The notes: a model not told the origin generated them from the letters alone. A DNA stretch of 20,020 nt from Bacillota bacterium (GCA_022717655.1 JAIIAN010000035.1:1-20020); one strand, 5' to 3'; shown: positions 7,550-16,080, numbered from the stretch's first letter. Program-made: numbers and translations.

Positions 7550-8890
7550 ATGATGAATATACGAAGATTAATTGCCATCTGGAGTGGTCGTCTGATTAAA
7601 ACTGCCTGCCAGATTACTGGAAAACAGGGCGTTACGCTTGCCGGAAAAGTCGCACTCTCCATCTATCCGCCAATCTTAAAAGAACTGTCAGCCGAAGTGC
7701 GAAAAGACACTTTTATTGTATGTGGCACAAACGGAAAAACAACTACCAACAACCTGCTTTCCGATTTTCTCGTCTCAAACGGAAATAAAGTAGTCTGTAA
7801 TCACACAGGTTCTAATATGTTAAACGGTGTCGTATCTGCTTTCGTCTTGAGTGCCAAATTAAACGGACACTTAGACGCAGATTATGCCTGTATCGAAATC
7901 GATGAGGCTTCTACTGTCCGTGTGCTTCCTCATTTCAAACCGGACTACATGGTTTTAACCAATCTGTTTCGTGACCAGCTTGACCGCTATGGAGAAATTG
8001 ATATCACAATGAATCTGCTCTCCCGCGCCATGAAAATGGCACCGGATATGAAACTTTTAGTCAATGCCGATGATTCCCTTTCTACTTATCTGGCAATGGA
8101 CAATAAAAATCCATATACCACTTACGGAATCAGCGAACAGGTATTTAAAGACCAGAACTCCAAAGAAATCCGTGAAGGTCGTTTCTGTAAACGCTGTGGG
8201 CACAAAATGGAATACAAATTTTATCATTACAGCCAGCTCGGGGATTATTACTGTCCGAAATGTGGATTCAAACGTCCAAGACCGGAATTTGATGCTTCCC
8301 ACATTGATATGTCAGACGGTCTTGCTTTTGACGTAAAAGATTCCCATATCAAAGCCAATTATCGTGGATTTTATAATATCTACAATATTCTTGCTGTATT
8401 TGGCGCAGCTTCCATGGCAGGAATCCCAACAAAGAACTTTAATAAAGTACTCGGAGACTATACGCCACAGTTTGGACGAAACGAACAGTTCTTTATCAAT
8501 GGCACAAAAGTCATGTTGAACCTTGCAAAAAATCCGGCCGGATTTAACCAGAATATCGGTGCTGTAATGACCGATACCAGTCCCAAAGATATTATTATTC
8601 TGATCAATGATAACAGTCAGGATGGAACGGATGTCTCCTGGCTCTGGGATGTGGACTTTGACCGTTTAAAAGATGCCAATGCAAGCTCTATTACCGTAAC
8701 AGGAATTCGAGGAGCGGATATGCGCCTGCGTCTGAAATATGTGGATATCGCTTCTGATTTGGAAACCGATATCGAAAAAGCCATTGAATCCAAAATTAAA
8801 AATGGCACAAAGAATCTTTATGTACTGGTTAATTACACCGGACTTTACTCTACACACAATATTTTAAAGAAAATGGAGGGCAAAAAGTAA
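7550..8890 (+). CDS. murT: Lipid II isoglutaminyl synthase, ligase subunit MurT
   Basis: 446 residues. With GatD it amidates the alpha-carboxyl of D-Glu in lipid II at the inner face of the membrane, giving D-isoglutamine needed for efficient cross-linking. From the chosen start, a Mur-ligase central domain carries the ATP P-loop GTNGKTTTNN (about 59-68). A Cys4 zinc-ribbon insert, CKRCG...CPKCG (Cys about 213, 216, 235, 238), is typical of MurT. The C-terminal domain (DUF1727) carries NDNSQDGTDVSWLWDVDFD (about 354-372), where the family's catalytic-triad Asp is located. I start at ATG 7550 (a second ATG follows) because AAGGA ends 11 nt upstream and the predicted transcript starts near 7508. 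The frame runs back to ATG 7481. The stop is one base before gatD. Confidence 0.95.
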   Translation: MMNIRRLIAIWSGRLIKTACQITGKQGVTLAGKVALSIYPPILKELSAEVRKDTFIVCGTNGKTTTNNLLSDFLVSNGNKVVCNHTGSNMLNGVVSAFVLSAKLNGHLDADYACIEIDEASTVRVLPHFKPDYMVLTNLFRDQLDRYGEIDITMNLLSRAMKMAPDMKLLVNADDSLSTYLAMDNKNPYTTYGISEQVFKDQNSKEIREGRFCKRCGHKMEYKFYHYSQLGDYYCPKCGFKRPRPEFDASHIDMSDGLAFDVKDSHIKANYRGFYNIYNILAVFGAASMAGIPTKNFNKVLGDYTPQFGRNEQFFINGTKVMLNLAKNPAGFNQNIGAVMTDTSPKDIIILINDNSQDGTDVSWLWDVDFDRLKDANASSITVTGIRGADMRLRLKYVDIASDLETDIEKAIESKIKNGTKNLYVLVNYTGLYSTHNILKKMEGKK

Positions 8891-8891
8891 C

Positions 8892-9608
8892 ATGAAACTT
8901 ACGATTGGACATTTATATCCTGACCTTTTGAACCTCTATGGAGACAGGGGCAACATCCAGTGCATGATGAAACGCTGTCAATGGAGAGGCATCGACGCCG
9001 AGACAATTGAATTTACCCTGGAGGATAAAATTGATTTTACCAAACTTGATATTGTACTGCTTGGCGGTGGTTCTGACCGTGAACAGATGCTTGTATGCGA
9101 CCGCTTAAGAACGATTCAGAAAGATTTTCATGATTATGTTGAAGACGGCGGAAGCGTCATTGCAGTCTGCGGTGGTTACCAGCTTTTGGGACATTATTAT
9201 GATACCGATGAGGGACGAATCGAAGGACTCTCCCTCGTTAACCTCTATACCGAACAGGGAAGCCCACGTCTGATTGACAATATCGTACTTCAAAATGATG
9301 CCTTTGAACATCCGATTGTCGGATTTGAAAACCATGGTGGACGAACTTACATTGGAGAAAACCGCCCATTCGGAAAAGTACTTTATGGTCATGGAAATAA
9401 TGGAGAAGACGGTACAGAAGGTGTGCTTTACAAAAATGTGGTCGGCACTTATCTGCACGGTCCACTGCTTCCAAAAAATCCACATATCAGTGACTATCTG
9501 ATCAAAAATGCTTTACAACGAAAATATGGCACGGATGAACTTGCACCACTTGATGATACACAGGAATTAGAAGCAAATGCTTCGATTTATCAACGTTTTG
9601 TAAAATAA
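8892..9608 (+). CDS. gatD: Lipid II isoglutaminyl synthase, glutaminase subunit GatD
   Basis: 238 residues, a class I glutamine amidotransferase of the CobB/CobQ type that releases ammonia from glutamine and passes it to MurT. The nucleophile Cys is in IAVCGGYQLLG (C93) and the His in VGTYLHGPLL (H189), which matches the Cys94/His189 pair reported for the S. aureus enzyme. LYGDRGN near residues 15-21 is also conserved. The ATG is one base after the murT stop, with GGAGGG (8875-8880) inside the end of murT, so the two are translated from one message, as expected for a two-subunit enzyme. A terminator follows directly. Confidence 0.96.
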   Translation: MKLTIGHLYPDLLNLYGDRGNIQCMMKRCQWRGIDAETIEFTLEDKIDFTKLDIVLLGGGSDREQMLVCDRLRTIQKDFHDYVEDGGSVIAVCGGYQLLGHYYDTDEGRIEGLSLVNLYTEQGSPRLIDNIVLQNDAFEHPIVGFENHGGRTYIGENRPFGKVLYGHGNNGEDGTEGVLYKNVVGTYLHGPLLPKNPHISDYLIKNALQRKYGTDELAPLDDTQELEANASIYQRFVK

Positions 9609-9612
9609 AAAA

Positions 9613-9660
9613 ATGCGGGAAACCTTTGAACGAAACTTTAAAGATTTCCCGCATCTTTTA
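9613..9660. terminator. Bidirectional terminator between gatD and the YczE/YitT-type gene
   Basis: ATGCGGGAAA (9613-9622) pairs perfectly with TTTCCCGCAT (9645-9654). It is followed by CTTTTATTT on the plus strand and TTTTTTATTTT on the minus strand, and so serves both convergent operons. Confidence 0.88.
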
Positions 9661-9681
9661 TTTATTCTATTTCTATTTACT

Positions 9682-10323
9682 CTATTTTTTCTCAATCTTT
9701 CTAAGCAGTGGAAGTGTAAATTTCGCATCAAAAAACGAAATAAACGGTCCTAAGCAAAATGCACTCAAAAGTGTACCGATTCCAACGATTCCTCCTGCCA
9801 GAAAACAGATAAACGCACACAGCGCATCGGTTGAAATCCTGTGCCAGAAATAGGAAATCGATGGTTTTCTCATTGCCATAATCAGCGACATACTGTCATA
9901 AGGCGCAGCCCCGACATCCGGTGTCTGATACATCGATACACCAAAACTGCATACAACCACTCCAATACAGACAACGATTAATCTCTGCCACATCACTTCC
10001 GGAATTCCAATTCCGTTACTGAGCAAATTATAAAAAAACGTCACTATATATCCCAAAAACAATGCATTGACTACCGTTCCGGCTCCGATGAATTTCCGAC
10101 CGAAAGTAATTTCAATCACAAAAACTGCCAGATTAATCAATACCAGAAAATTTGCATAAGCCATTCCAACACAGTCTGAAAGTGCCATTACCATCCCGCT
10201 GTACGGGTCATTTCCAAGACCGGAGAGTTTAAAAACCGCAACCCCAAGTCCCAGAAAGATATTTCCCACTACCATAACCAGAAGACGTCCCCATCCGGCT
10301 TTTTCAAAATACCTTCTCATCAT
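9682..10323 (-). CDS. YczE/YyaS/YitT-type integral membrane protein
   Basis: 213 residues with five or six hydrophobic segments (about 14-31, 57-74, 79-101, 113-131 and 162-197, the last possibly two). The two halves each carry a similar motif: LSGLGNDPYSGMVMALSD in the first and TPDVGAAPYDSMSLIMAM in the second, the internal duplication seen in YczE-type proteins. The transported or sensed substrate is not established for this family. The start is a double ATG with only a weak purine-rich ribosome binding site, 8 nt after the putP stop, so translation is probably coupled to putP. Whether it aids proline uptake is unknown. Confidence 0.85.
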   Translation of the reverse strand: MMRRYFEKAGWGRLLVMVVGNIFLGLGVAVFKLSGLGNDPYSGMVMALSDCVGMAYANFLVLINLAVFVIEITFGRKFIGAGTVVNALFLGYIVTFFYNLLSNGIGIPEVMWQRLIVVCIGVVVCSFGVSMYQTPDVGAAPYDSMSLIMAMRKPSISYFWHRISTDALCAFICFLAGGIVGIGTLLSAFCLGPFISFFDAKFTLPLLRKIEKK

Positions 10324-10331
10324 TTTTCTTT

Positions 10332-11882
10332 TTACTCTTCTTTCATTTTCTTGACTCTGTCAAACTCTTCTAAGATTTCTTTTTCCGGAGCTTTTGTACA
10401 CAAACTGAAAATCACAATGCACAAAATACTGATTACAAAACCAGATGCAAGAGAGTATAAGCCAGTTGCAGTGCCCAGAGTCTGCCCATTGATGAACGGA
10501 ATATAATCCCAGATAATAACGGTTAATCCTCCTGACACAATTCCGGCAACTGCTCCGGCAAAATTCGTTCTTCTCCAAAATAGTGACATCAGTACAATCG
10601 GACCAAATGCAGAACCAAGACCAGCCCATGCATTTGATACCAGTCCCATAATACTGTTATTCGGATTCCATGCAATTGCAAATGCCAGCACTGCAACCAC
10701 GATAACGGTAATACGGCTCACTTTTAATACTGTTTTTTCATCTGCCTGAGGTTTCAAAATATCTTTATAAATATCTTTTGAAACGGAAGATGCAGTCACT
10801 AAAAGCTGAGAATCTGCTGTTGACATGATTGCTGCCAAAATTCCGCAAAGGAATACTCCACCAATGAACGGCAGACGCAAATCCTGTGTGAAAATTTTCG
10901 TAATCATCTCAATAAATACGCTTTCTGTGGAAGCCTGACCTTCTGTTCCTAAAATAACCGGATACAGATAAGCTCGTCCAAGCACACCGATTGCTACTGC
11001 TGCAAAGAGAGACAGCGCTACCCATATAATAGCAATAACTCTTGATTTTTTCAATTCTTTTTGGTTCTTTACAGCCATAAATCGGGTCAAAATATGCGGC
11101 ATTCCACAATATCCCAGTCCCCATGCAAGCTGAGAGAAAATTTCAATAAAAGAATAAGAACTTTCTCCATTTCTTGTCATGCTTAAATATGCCTGATGTC
11201 CGCCAATGACCTGGCTTTCATCTAACATGGCATTTAAATTTCCACTTCCAATAAAACAATAAGCAATCACAGGTACAGCAAGAAGTCCGACCAACATCAG
11301 TGTTCCCTGAATAAAATCGGTCACACAGACTGCCATAAAGCCACCCATGAATGTATAAGCAAGAATTACAACTGCTCCAATCGCAAGTGCGATGTGATAA
11401 TCAATTCCAAATACGGAATGAAATAATTTTCCTCCGGCTGATAACGCAGAAGCCGTATAAACCAGAAAGAATACCACAATTACAATCGAAGATACTAAAA
11501 GCAATACACGTTTTTTGTCACGAAACCGGTTTTCAAAATAAGCCGGAAGTGTCAATGAATTGTTTGCAACAATTGTATACCGTCTTAAACGGGAAGAAAT
11601 ACAGACCCAGTTAAACACCGTTCCTAAAAACAAACCGACAGCAATCCACGCCTGACCAGTTCCAAGTGCATAAACGGTTCCTGGCAATCCCATTAAGAGC
11701 CAGCCACTCATATCAGACGCCTGTGCAGACAAAGCGGCCACCCATCCACTCAATCCACGTCCCCCAAGAAAATAATCCTCCGAGTTTTTTGTTCTCTTCA
11801 TATAAACCGCACCGACAACTACCATCAATATCAGGTAAGCCGCAAATGCTGCTAATACGATAACGATATCATTCTGTCTCAT
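10332..11882 (-). CDS. putP: Sodium/proline symporter (SSS family)
   Basis: 516 residues with about 13 membrane segments. It couples L-proline uptake to Na+ entry. PutP landmarks are DYFLGGRGL (36-44), ASDMSGWLLMGLPG (55-68) with D57 at the position of the essential Asp55 of E. coli PutP, YTFMGGFMAVCVTDFIQG in the middle, and TADSQLLVTASSVSKDIYKD, the family signature. Substrate assignment rests on this close resemblance to PutP within a large family. I start at ATG 11882 because AAGGAG lies 7 nt upstream. An open frame reaching 11948 adds a charged, non-family extension. The next gene follows after 8 nt. Confidence 0.93.
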   Translation of the reverse strand: MRQNDIVIVLAAFAAYLILMVVVGAVYMKRTKNSEDYFLGGRGLSGWVAALSAQASDMSGWLLMGLPGTVYALGTGQAWIAVGLFLGTVFNWVCISSRLRRYTIVANNSLTLPAYFENRFRDKKRVLLLVSSIVIVVFFLVYTASALSAGGKLFHSVFGIDYHIALAIGAVVILAYTFMGGFMAVCVTDFIQGTLMLVGLLAVPVIAYCFIGSGNLNAMLDESQVIGGHQAYLSMTRNGESSYSFIEIFSQLAWGLGYCGMPHILTRFMAVKNQKELKKSRVIAIIWVALSLFAAVAIGVLGRAYLYPVILGTEGQASTESVFIEMITKIFTQDLRLPFIGGVFLCGILAAIMSTADSQLLVTASSVSKDIYKDILKPQADEKTVLKVSRITVIVVAVLAFAIAWNPNNSIMGLVSNAWAGLGSAFGPIVLMSLFWRRTNFAGAVAGIVSGGLTVIIWDYIPFINGQTLGTATGLYSLASGFVISILCIVIFSLCTKAPEKEILEEFDRVKKMKEE

Positions 11883-11960
11883 CTTTTTTCTCCTTTTTCC
11901 CTCTGCACTCCTGCTCTCCTCATCTGCAAAAGCACATCGCTTTATCAATATTCGCTCACC

Positions 11961-11988
11961 ATTTTATCACAATCGGCTCAAGAATCAA
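11961..11988 (-). promoter_or_regulatory. Promoter of the putP operon
   Basis: TTGATT (11988-11983), a 16-nt spacer and TAAAAT (11966-11961) with an extended -10 TGA just before it. The predicted start near 11954 gives a leader of about 72 nt. A small TGCCG/CGGCA stem lies upstream at 12025-12040, role unknown. Confidence 0.65.
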
Positions 11989-12066
11989 AGTGTTTTGTCT
12001 TTCTCTGCAAAATTTTTATCTTTGTGCCGAAAACACGGCAGATTCTCTGTGCATTTTCGCTGTTTT

Positions 12067-12107
12067 TTAGAGTGCGAGACCTCGAACCTTCGAGCCCCGG
12101 CGGGGCT
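12067..12107. repeat. tRNA-tail-derived 41-bp repeat, intact copy A
   Basis: It begins TTAGAGTGCGAGAC, then CTCGAACCTTCGAG, then CCCCGGCGGGGCT. The first 22 bases match the 3' end of tRNA-Gly(GCC) as it appears on this strand (12301-12322), less a GGGA gap and one mismatch. The rest folds into two perfect small hairpins, CTCGAA/TTCGAG and AGCCCCG/CGGGGCT. It is GC-rich against AT-rich flanks. Confidence 0.7.
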
Positions 12108-12151
12108 GACAAATCAAAACTTAAATATCCAATCCTAATATCCTTTGCTTA

Positions 12152-12247
12152 TTAGAGCGCGAGACGTTGCAGAACATCCGGTGGATGTTCGCTTTGCAAC
12201 GACCGGAGCGGAGCGGAGACCTCGAACCTTCGAGTCCCGGCGGGGCT
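12152..12247. repeat. tRNA-tail-derived repeat, copy B, interrupted by a 55-bp hairpin segment
   Basis: The same 41-bp unit (39/41 identical to copy A) is split after GAGAC (12161-12165) by 55 bp ending in a second GAGAC (12216-12220). The insert contains a strong stem: CGTTGCA (12165-12171) with TGCAACG (12195-12201), and GAACATCC (12172-12179) with GGATGTTC (12183-12190), with a GGT loop and a GCTT bulge. It then has GGAGC-type pentamers in tandem. Insertion with a 5-bp target duplication is one reading; slippage is another. Confidence 0.65.
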
Positions 12248-12300
12248 CGAAAACACAAAAAAGATGGTATCCAATCGGATACCATCTTTTTGTGTTTCTT
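12248..12300 (-). terminator. Strong terminator after the tRNA-Gly pair
   Basis: The 20-21 nt arms 12252-12272 and 12277-12296 pair with one bulged A around a 4-nt loop. On the minus strand the hairpin starts 9 nt after the mature end of tRNA-Gly(GCC), and its own A/T-rich base supplies the U-run. Confidence 0.85.
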
Positions 12301-12304
12301 TTAG

Positions 12305-12377
12305 AGCGCGAGACGGGACTCGAACCCGCGGCCTCGACCTTGGCAAGGTCGCGCTCCACCAACTGAGCCACTCGCGC
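12305..12377 (-). tRNA. tRNA-Gly(GCC)
   Basis: 73 nt on the minus strand. The acceptor GCGCGAG pairs with CTCGCGC, with discriminator U. The anticodon stem CGACC/GGTCG holds the loop TTGCCAA, anticodon GCC. The T-arm contains GGGTTCGAGTCCC. No CCA is encoded. It is separated by 4 nt from the upstream tRNA-Gly(UCC), so the two are processed from one transcript. Its 3' end is the source of the degenerate repeats at 12067 and 12152. Confidence 0.97.
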
Positions 12378-12381
12378 AAAG

Positions 12382-12452
12382 AGCGGGTGATGGGAATCGA
12401 ACCCACATATCCAGCTTGGAAGGCTGGTGTTCTACCACTGAACTACACCCGC
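12382..12452 (-). tRNA. tRNA-Gly(UCC)
   Basis: 71 nt on the minus strand. The acceptor GCGGGTG pairs with CACCCGC, with discriminator U. The anticodon loop CTTCCAA gives anticodon UCC, and the T-arm contains GGGTTCGATTCCC. No CCA is encoded. It is the first gene of a two-tRNA unit that together reads all four glycine codons. Confidence 0.97.
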
Positions 12453-12490
12453 AGGTTATTTAATTGTTGCTGTCTCGTTAAGACTTGTTT

Positions 12491-12519
12491 ATAATACCTC
12501 AAATTGTTTCTATTGTCAA
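12491..12519 (-). promoter_or_regulatory. Promoter of the tRNA-Gly pair
   Basis: Perfect TTGACA (12519-12514), a 17-nt spacer and TATTAT (12496-12491), as expected of a strong stable-RNA promoter. The predicted start is about 30 nt before the first tRNA. Confidence 0.85.
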
Positions 12520-12548
12520 CACTTTTTGAAAAATTTTTTTAATTTTTT

Positions 12549-12590
12549 TTAAAAAAGGGACTGCTGCCTTATTTCCAAGGCTGCAATCCC
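12549..12590 (-). terminator. Rho-independent terminator after the YhgE/Pip gene
   Basis: On the minus strand the stem GGGA-TGC-GCCTT pairs with AAGGC-GCA-TCCC (12590-12557, small internal mismatches, GGAAAT loop). It is followed by TTTTTT and further A/T, starting about 12 nt after the stop. Confidence 0.85.
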
Positions 12591-12602
12591 TCTCTTCATT
12601 AT

Positions 12603-15600
12603 TTATGCCAGACCATGTACTTCAAGCCAATGGTCTAATGTTTCTTTATTGCTCTTAATTCTTCTTGCACGAATCTGAAATACAATCAATGTAAGCAGAT
12701 TAAATACTACAAACCAGATAAGCAGATAAATCACTGCGTTCATAATACTTTCGCCACCTGAGATTGTGCTTCTGAATGCCTCTACTGTATAAGTAAACGG
12801 TACCCAGTCATGCAGATATTTTACAAAGTCACCGGAAACTTCAAGCGGATAAGTACCAACTGAACCTGCCAGCTGAATTACCATGAATACCAACATTAAG
12901 AAACTTCCGACTTTTCCAAGTGAGTTTGTGAAGAAGTACATAATTGACATAAATGTCACACTTGCCACACAAACAAACGCTAATGTCTTGCCAACTTCAA
13001 GTGGTGTAAATCCATCAAATACATGCAGTAATGCAATCATTACAAGACCCTGTAATAAAGCAATTGTATAAAGTACAGAGGCTTTGCTAATCCACCAGGA
13101 GAATCCTGATTTTAATTTGCCTTTGTAACTTGTAAGAGGATACATTAAACTAAATGCGATACATCCAACCCAAAGACCAACAGACATCATATATGGTGCC
13201 ATTGCGTGTCCGTTGTTTTCTACGGTTGTAATCTTTGTTTCACTTGCCTCTACCGGGCTTGAGAACATGTCATAAGTATTGTCGTCTGCCTTGGTCTCTT
13301 TGACTTCTTTTGCTCCATCAGCAAGGCTTGTTGCCAATGTGTCACTTCCATCATAAACTTGATCAAGACCATCGCCTAATTCTTCACTTCCGTCACGAAG
13401 CTGTCCGGCTCCGTCACTAATTTGTGCTGCTCCATCACTCAACTGGCTGACACCGCTAAGCAGTGTACTATTATTTGCTACCAGCTGTTTTGTTCCGGAT
13501 ACTAAGGTTGTTGTTCCATCTTTTAACTGACTTGCGCCATCATAAAGCTGTCCGCTTCCGGAAGATAACTGTTTTGCTCCATCATCTACCTGTTTGATTC
13601 CGCTTGAGAGTGTTCCCATTCCGTCATCTAAACTTCCGGCTCCATCGTCTAACTGTTTGACTCCGTCTACCAGTGTCGGTACAGCGGATTTCAAAGTTCC
13701 AGTTCCTTCACTTAAGCTGCCTGCTCCATCATCTACCTGGCTGATTCCTGCTGCAAGGGTTCCCATTCCGGTATCTGCTGCTTCTGCACCTGCGCTTAAT
13801 GCTTTTGCACCGGTGTTTGCACTCTGGATACCTGCTAAAAGCTGAGATGCACCGCTCTGGATTCCGCCTAAGGCTTCTGACTTAAACTGAGTTCCGCCTG
13901 CTGCTACCTGCTGGATTCCTGCTGTCAGTGCCGGACTCTGTTCTGCAAGCTGTTTTGTTCCGGCTGCCAGTGTCTGGCTTCCTGGAAGAATCTGAGTACT
14001 TAATGCACTGTTAATTGTTGAAATTCCAGTTGTAAGTGCCGGTGCCTGTGCTGTAATCTGCTGAACACCACCTGTATAACTATTTACACCAGTTTTTAAA
14101 CTGTCACTTGCTGATTTCAATTTATCAACCGTAACAATTAACTGTTGTAACTGTTCTGCGCTTACTTCTGCCTGTGCAGAAGTTGAAGTGTTTGTTGTTG
14201 TAGTTTCAACGCCTGCTACTTTATCAAGCTGTGCACTTGTATTATCGGCTGCTGATAAAACATTCTGACTTGCACTTCTAAGTGTGTCTGCTGCACTTGC
14301 ACTCTGAGATGCTGCATTTGCAAGCTGGCTGTTTGCGTCATTTACAGATGCTGCATTTGCATTTGCTGCTGCAATTGCCTGATTTGCAATGTCTGCTACC
14401 TGATTGATATCACCATTTGCAACGGCTGTTGCCAGTGCTTCTGATAATCCATCAACTGAAGTAACCTCTTCCTGATTGGTGCTGATGCTTCCTACGCTGT
14501 CTGCTGCTGATGAAAGTGCATCTGCCTGACTCTTTAATCCATTCACTGCATCTTTTGCACCAGATACATCTACGCTAACTTCTTTTGTTGTGCTCTGTGA
14601 AGTCTCGTTTGCTGAAGCAGTTGTTCCTGCCATCTGATGAAGCATTGCGGAAAGCTGGCTAAGACCATCATTAATTCCTGTTGCTCCTGCTACAAGCTGT
14701 TTGGAGTTTGCTCCATCTGTTCCATTTACTTTTTCAAGTCCTGCCTGTAATGCTTTTGCACCACTTTCCGCACTTGATGCTCCTGCAGTTACCTGCTCGA
14801 GTCCTGCCGAAAGCTGAGATGCTCCATTATTTAAAGCTGTGGAAGATTCCGGAAGACTTGCTGTGCTTTCCTGTAACTGATTAAGTCCCGCACAAAGTTT
14901 TGCCATTGCCTGGTCTGCTGTACTGATTCCCATTGTCAGAGAAGTTCCACCGGCTTCAAGCTGTTCTGTTCCGGCTGCAAGCTGACTTGCTCCAGTTTTT
15001 AAACTAGCTGTTCCAGTTTTTAATTTTCCAGAACCATCAACTAACTGAGAAGTTCCACCCTTTAACTGAACTGCGCCATCTGCAAGTGCATACACACCAT
15101 CCTGTAAGGTTGGCACCTGTCCATTTAACTGGTCAAGTCCGGTCTTTAATGCACTGGAACCATCTTTTAACTGGCCGGAACCAGATACTAACTGAGAGGT
15201 TCCAGATGCAAGCTGTGCGGTTCCGGTTTTCGCAGTTGCAATACCGTCTTTTAACTGACCTGCTCCACTGTCGAGCTGTGTTGCTCCGCTTCCAACCGTA
15301 CTGACACCGTCTACATACTGCTTTAATCCAACTTCAAGTGTATCACTACCATCTTTAAAAGTAAGTGAACTGTCTGCTAAAACATTCAGATTTTCGGAAA
15401 TGGTATTATTTCCATCGACTAACTGTGTAACTCCGTCTTTTAACTCTTCAGAGCCATCTGCCGCTTCCTGCATTCCATCTCCAACAGTTACAATCTGATC
15501 AAATACAGTTTCTACATAAGTCTTTGTTACCTCTTCGGCCACACTGTTTTTAATCTTTTCCATTGCAGTTTCACTCATTTTAGAAGCAATGTAGTTTGTT

Positions 15601-16007
15601 CCCGGATTGGTATCATAATCGAGTTCCATTTTCTGAGGTTCTTCATCCATAACTGTGGATGCATTTTCTGAGAAGTTTTCCGGAATCGTAATTACCATGT
15701 AATAAGTTCCGTTTTTTAAACCTCTGGCTGCTGTCTCCTGGTCTACAAAGTTAAAACAAAGAGAATCCTCATCTTTCAGCTTATCGACTAATTTCTCTCC
15801 GACTTTAAGTTCCTTGTCATTGTAGGTCACCGGTTTATCTTTATTGACTACCGCTACCGGAAGTTTATCAAGATTTCCATAAGGATCCCACATTGACCCC
15901 AGAAAAAGTGTGGTGTAAATCGTCGGTATTGCAATAACAGCAATTACAACCACTAAAAGCAACTTATTCTTGAACAAGCTTTTCCACTCTTTCCCTAGCA
16001 TATACAT
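12603..16007 (-). CDS. YhgE/Pip-type membrane protein with long heptad-repeat stalks
   Basis: About 1134 residues from the chosen start, longer than many YhgE/Pip proteins. After KEWKSLFKNK comes a membrane segment (about 17-37), then an extracytoplasmic Pip-type domain (VAVVNKDKPV, TYYMVITIPENFS). Two long stretches (about 180-440 and 625-900) repeat a seven-residue pattern with L and G at fixed places (QL..G..QL..G), likely a rigid stalk. They flank an A/S/T/N-rich part (about 460-620). The C-terminus (about 935-1112) has several membrane segments of ABC-2 permease type. Relatives include the phage receptor Pip of lactococci and EsaA-like secretion components; the native role is not settled. 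Two starts are near-equal: 16007 (AAGGA 7-8 nt upstream) and 16001 (AAAGGGG 7 nt upstream). It is divergent from a TetR-type gene. Confidence 0.88.
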   Translation of the reverse strand: MYMLGKEWKSLFKNKLLLVVVIAVIAIPTIYTTLFLGSMWDPYGNLDKLPVAVVNKDKPVTYNDKELKVGEKLVDKLKDEDSLCFNFVDQETAARGLKNGTYYMVITIPENFSENASTVMDEEPQKMELDYDTNPGTNYIASKMSETAMEKIKNSVAEEVTKTYVETVFDQIVTVGDGMQEAADGSEELKDGVTQLVDGNNTISENLNVLADSSLTFKDGSDTLEVGLKQYVDGVSTVGSGATQLDSGAGQLKDGIATAKTGTAQLASGTSQLVSGSGQLKDGSSALKTGLDQLNGQVPTLQDGVYALADGAVQLKGGTSQLVDGSGKLKTGTASLKTGASQLAAGTEQLEAGGTSLTMGISTADQAMAKLCAGLNQLQESTASLPESSTALNNGASQLSAGLEQVTAGASSAESGAKALQAGLEKVNGTDGANSKQLVAGATGINDGLSQLSAMLHQMAGTTASANETSQSTTKEVSVDVSGAKDAVNGLKSQADALSSAADSVGSISTNQEEVTSVDGLSEALATAVANGDINQVADIANQAIAAANANAASVNDANSQLANAASQSASAADTLRSASQNVLSAADNTSAQLDKVAGVETTTTNTSTSAQAEVSAEQLQQLIVTVDKLKSASDSLKTGVNSYTGGVQQITAQAPALTTGISTINSALSTQILPGSQTLAAGTKQLAEQSPALTAGIQQVAAGGTQFKSEALGGIQSGASQLLAGIQSANTGAKALSAGAEAADTGMGTLAAGISQVDDGAGSLSEGTGTLKSAVPTLVDGVKQLDDGAGSLDDGMGTLSSGIKQVDDGAKQLSSGSGQLYDGASQLKDGTTTLVSGTKQLVANNSTLLSGVSQLSDGAAQISDGAGQLRDGSEELGDGLDQVYDGSDTLATSLADGAKEVKETKADDNTYDMFSSPVEASETKITTVENNGHAMAPYMMSVGLWVGCIAFSLMYPLTSYKGKLKSGFSWWISKASVLYTIALLQGLVMIALLHVFDGFTPLEVGKTLAFVCVASVTFMSIMYFFTNSLGKVGSFLMLVFMVIQLAGSVGTYPLEVSGDFVKYLHDWVPFTYTVEAFRSTISGGESIMNAVIYLLIWFVVFNLLTLIVFQIRARRIKSNKETLDHWLEVHGLA

Positions 16008-16060
16008 TCCCCTTTCCTTATTCAGTTTTCTCTTTCGGATATTTGTTATCTTTGAAATGC

Positions 16061-16080
16061 TTATCATTTCTAAAAGATAA
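16061..16080. promoter_or_regulatory. 20-bp imperfect palindrome, candidate TetR-type operator
   Basis: TTATCATTTCTAAAAGATAA matches its own reverse complement at 16 of 20 positions. It lies directly downstream of the proposed -10 box of the YhgE/Pip gene, at its expected start point, where a bound repressor would block transcription. Confidence 0.45.

Noticed and set aside
7550..9608. Cobalamin or folate synthesis reading of the ligase/amidotransferase pair (CobQ-like, FolC-like)
   Set aside because: The Cys4 insert, the DUF1727-type C-terminus, the paired order and the Cys93/His189 residues fit MurT-GatD.
12135..12494. Several open frames of 73-84 codons on both strands across the tRNA-Gly genes and repeats
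   Set aside because: They read through tRNA genes (RDGTRTRGLDLG and GIEPTYPAWKAG type artefacts) and hairpins; no start signals.
12603..16007. Possible CRISPR or DNA tandem repeats inside the large YhgE/Pip gene
   Set aside because: The recurrent 21-bp-like DNA patterns follow the seven-residue protein repeat and are degenerate at codon third positions; no spacers.
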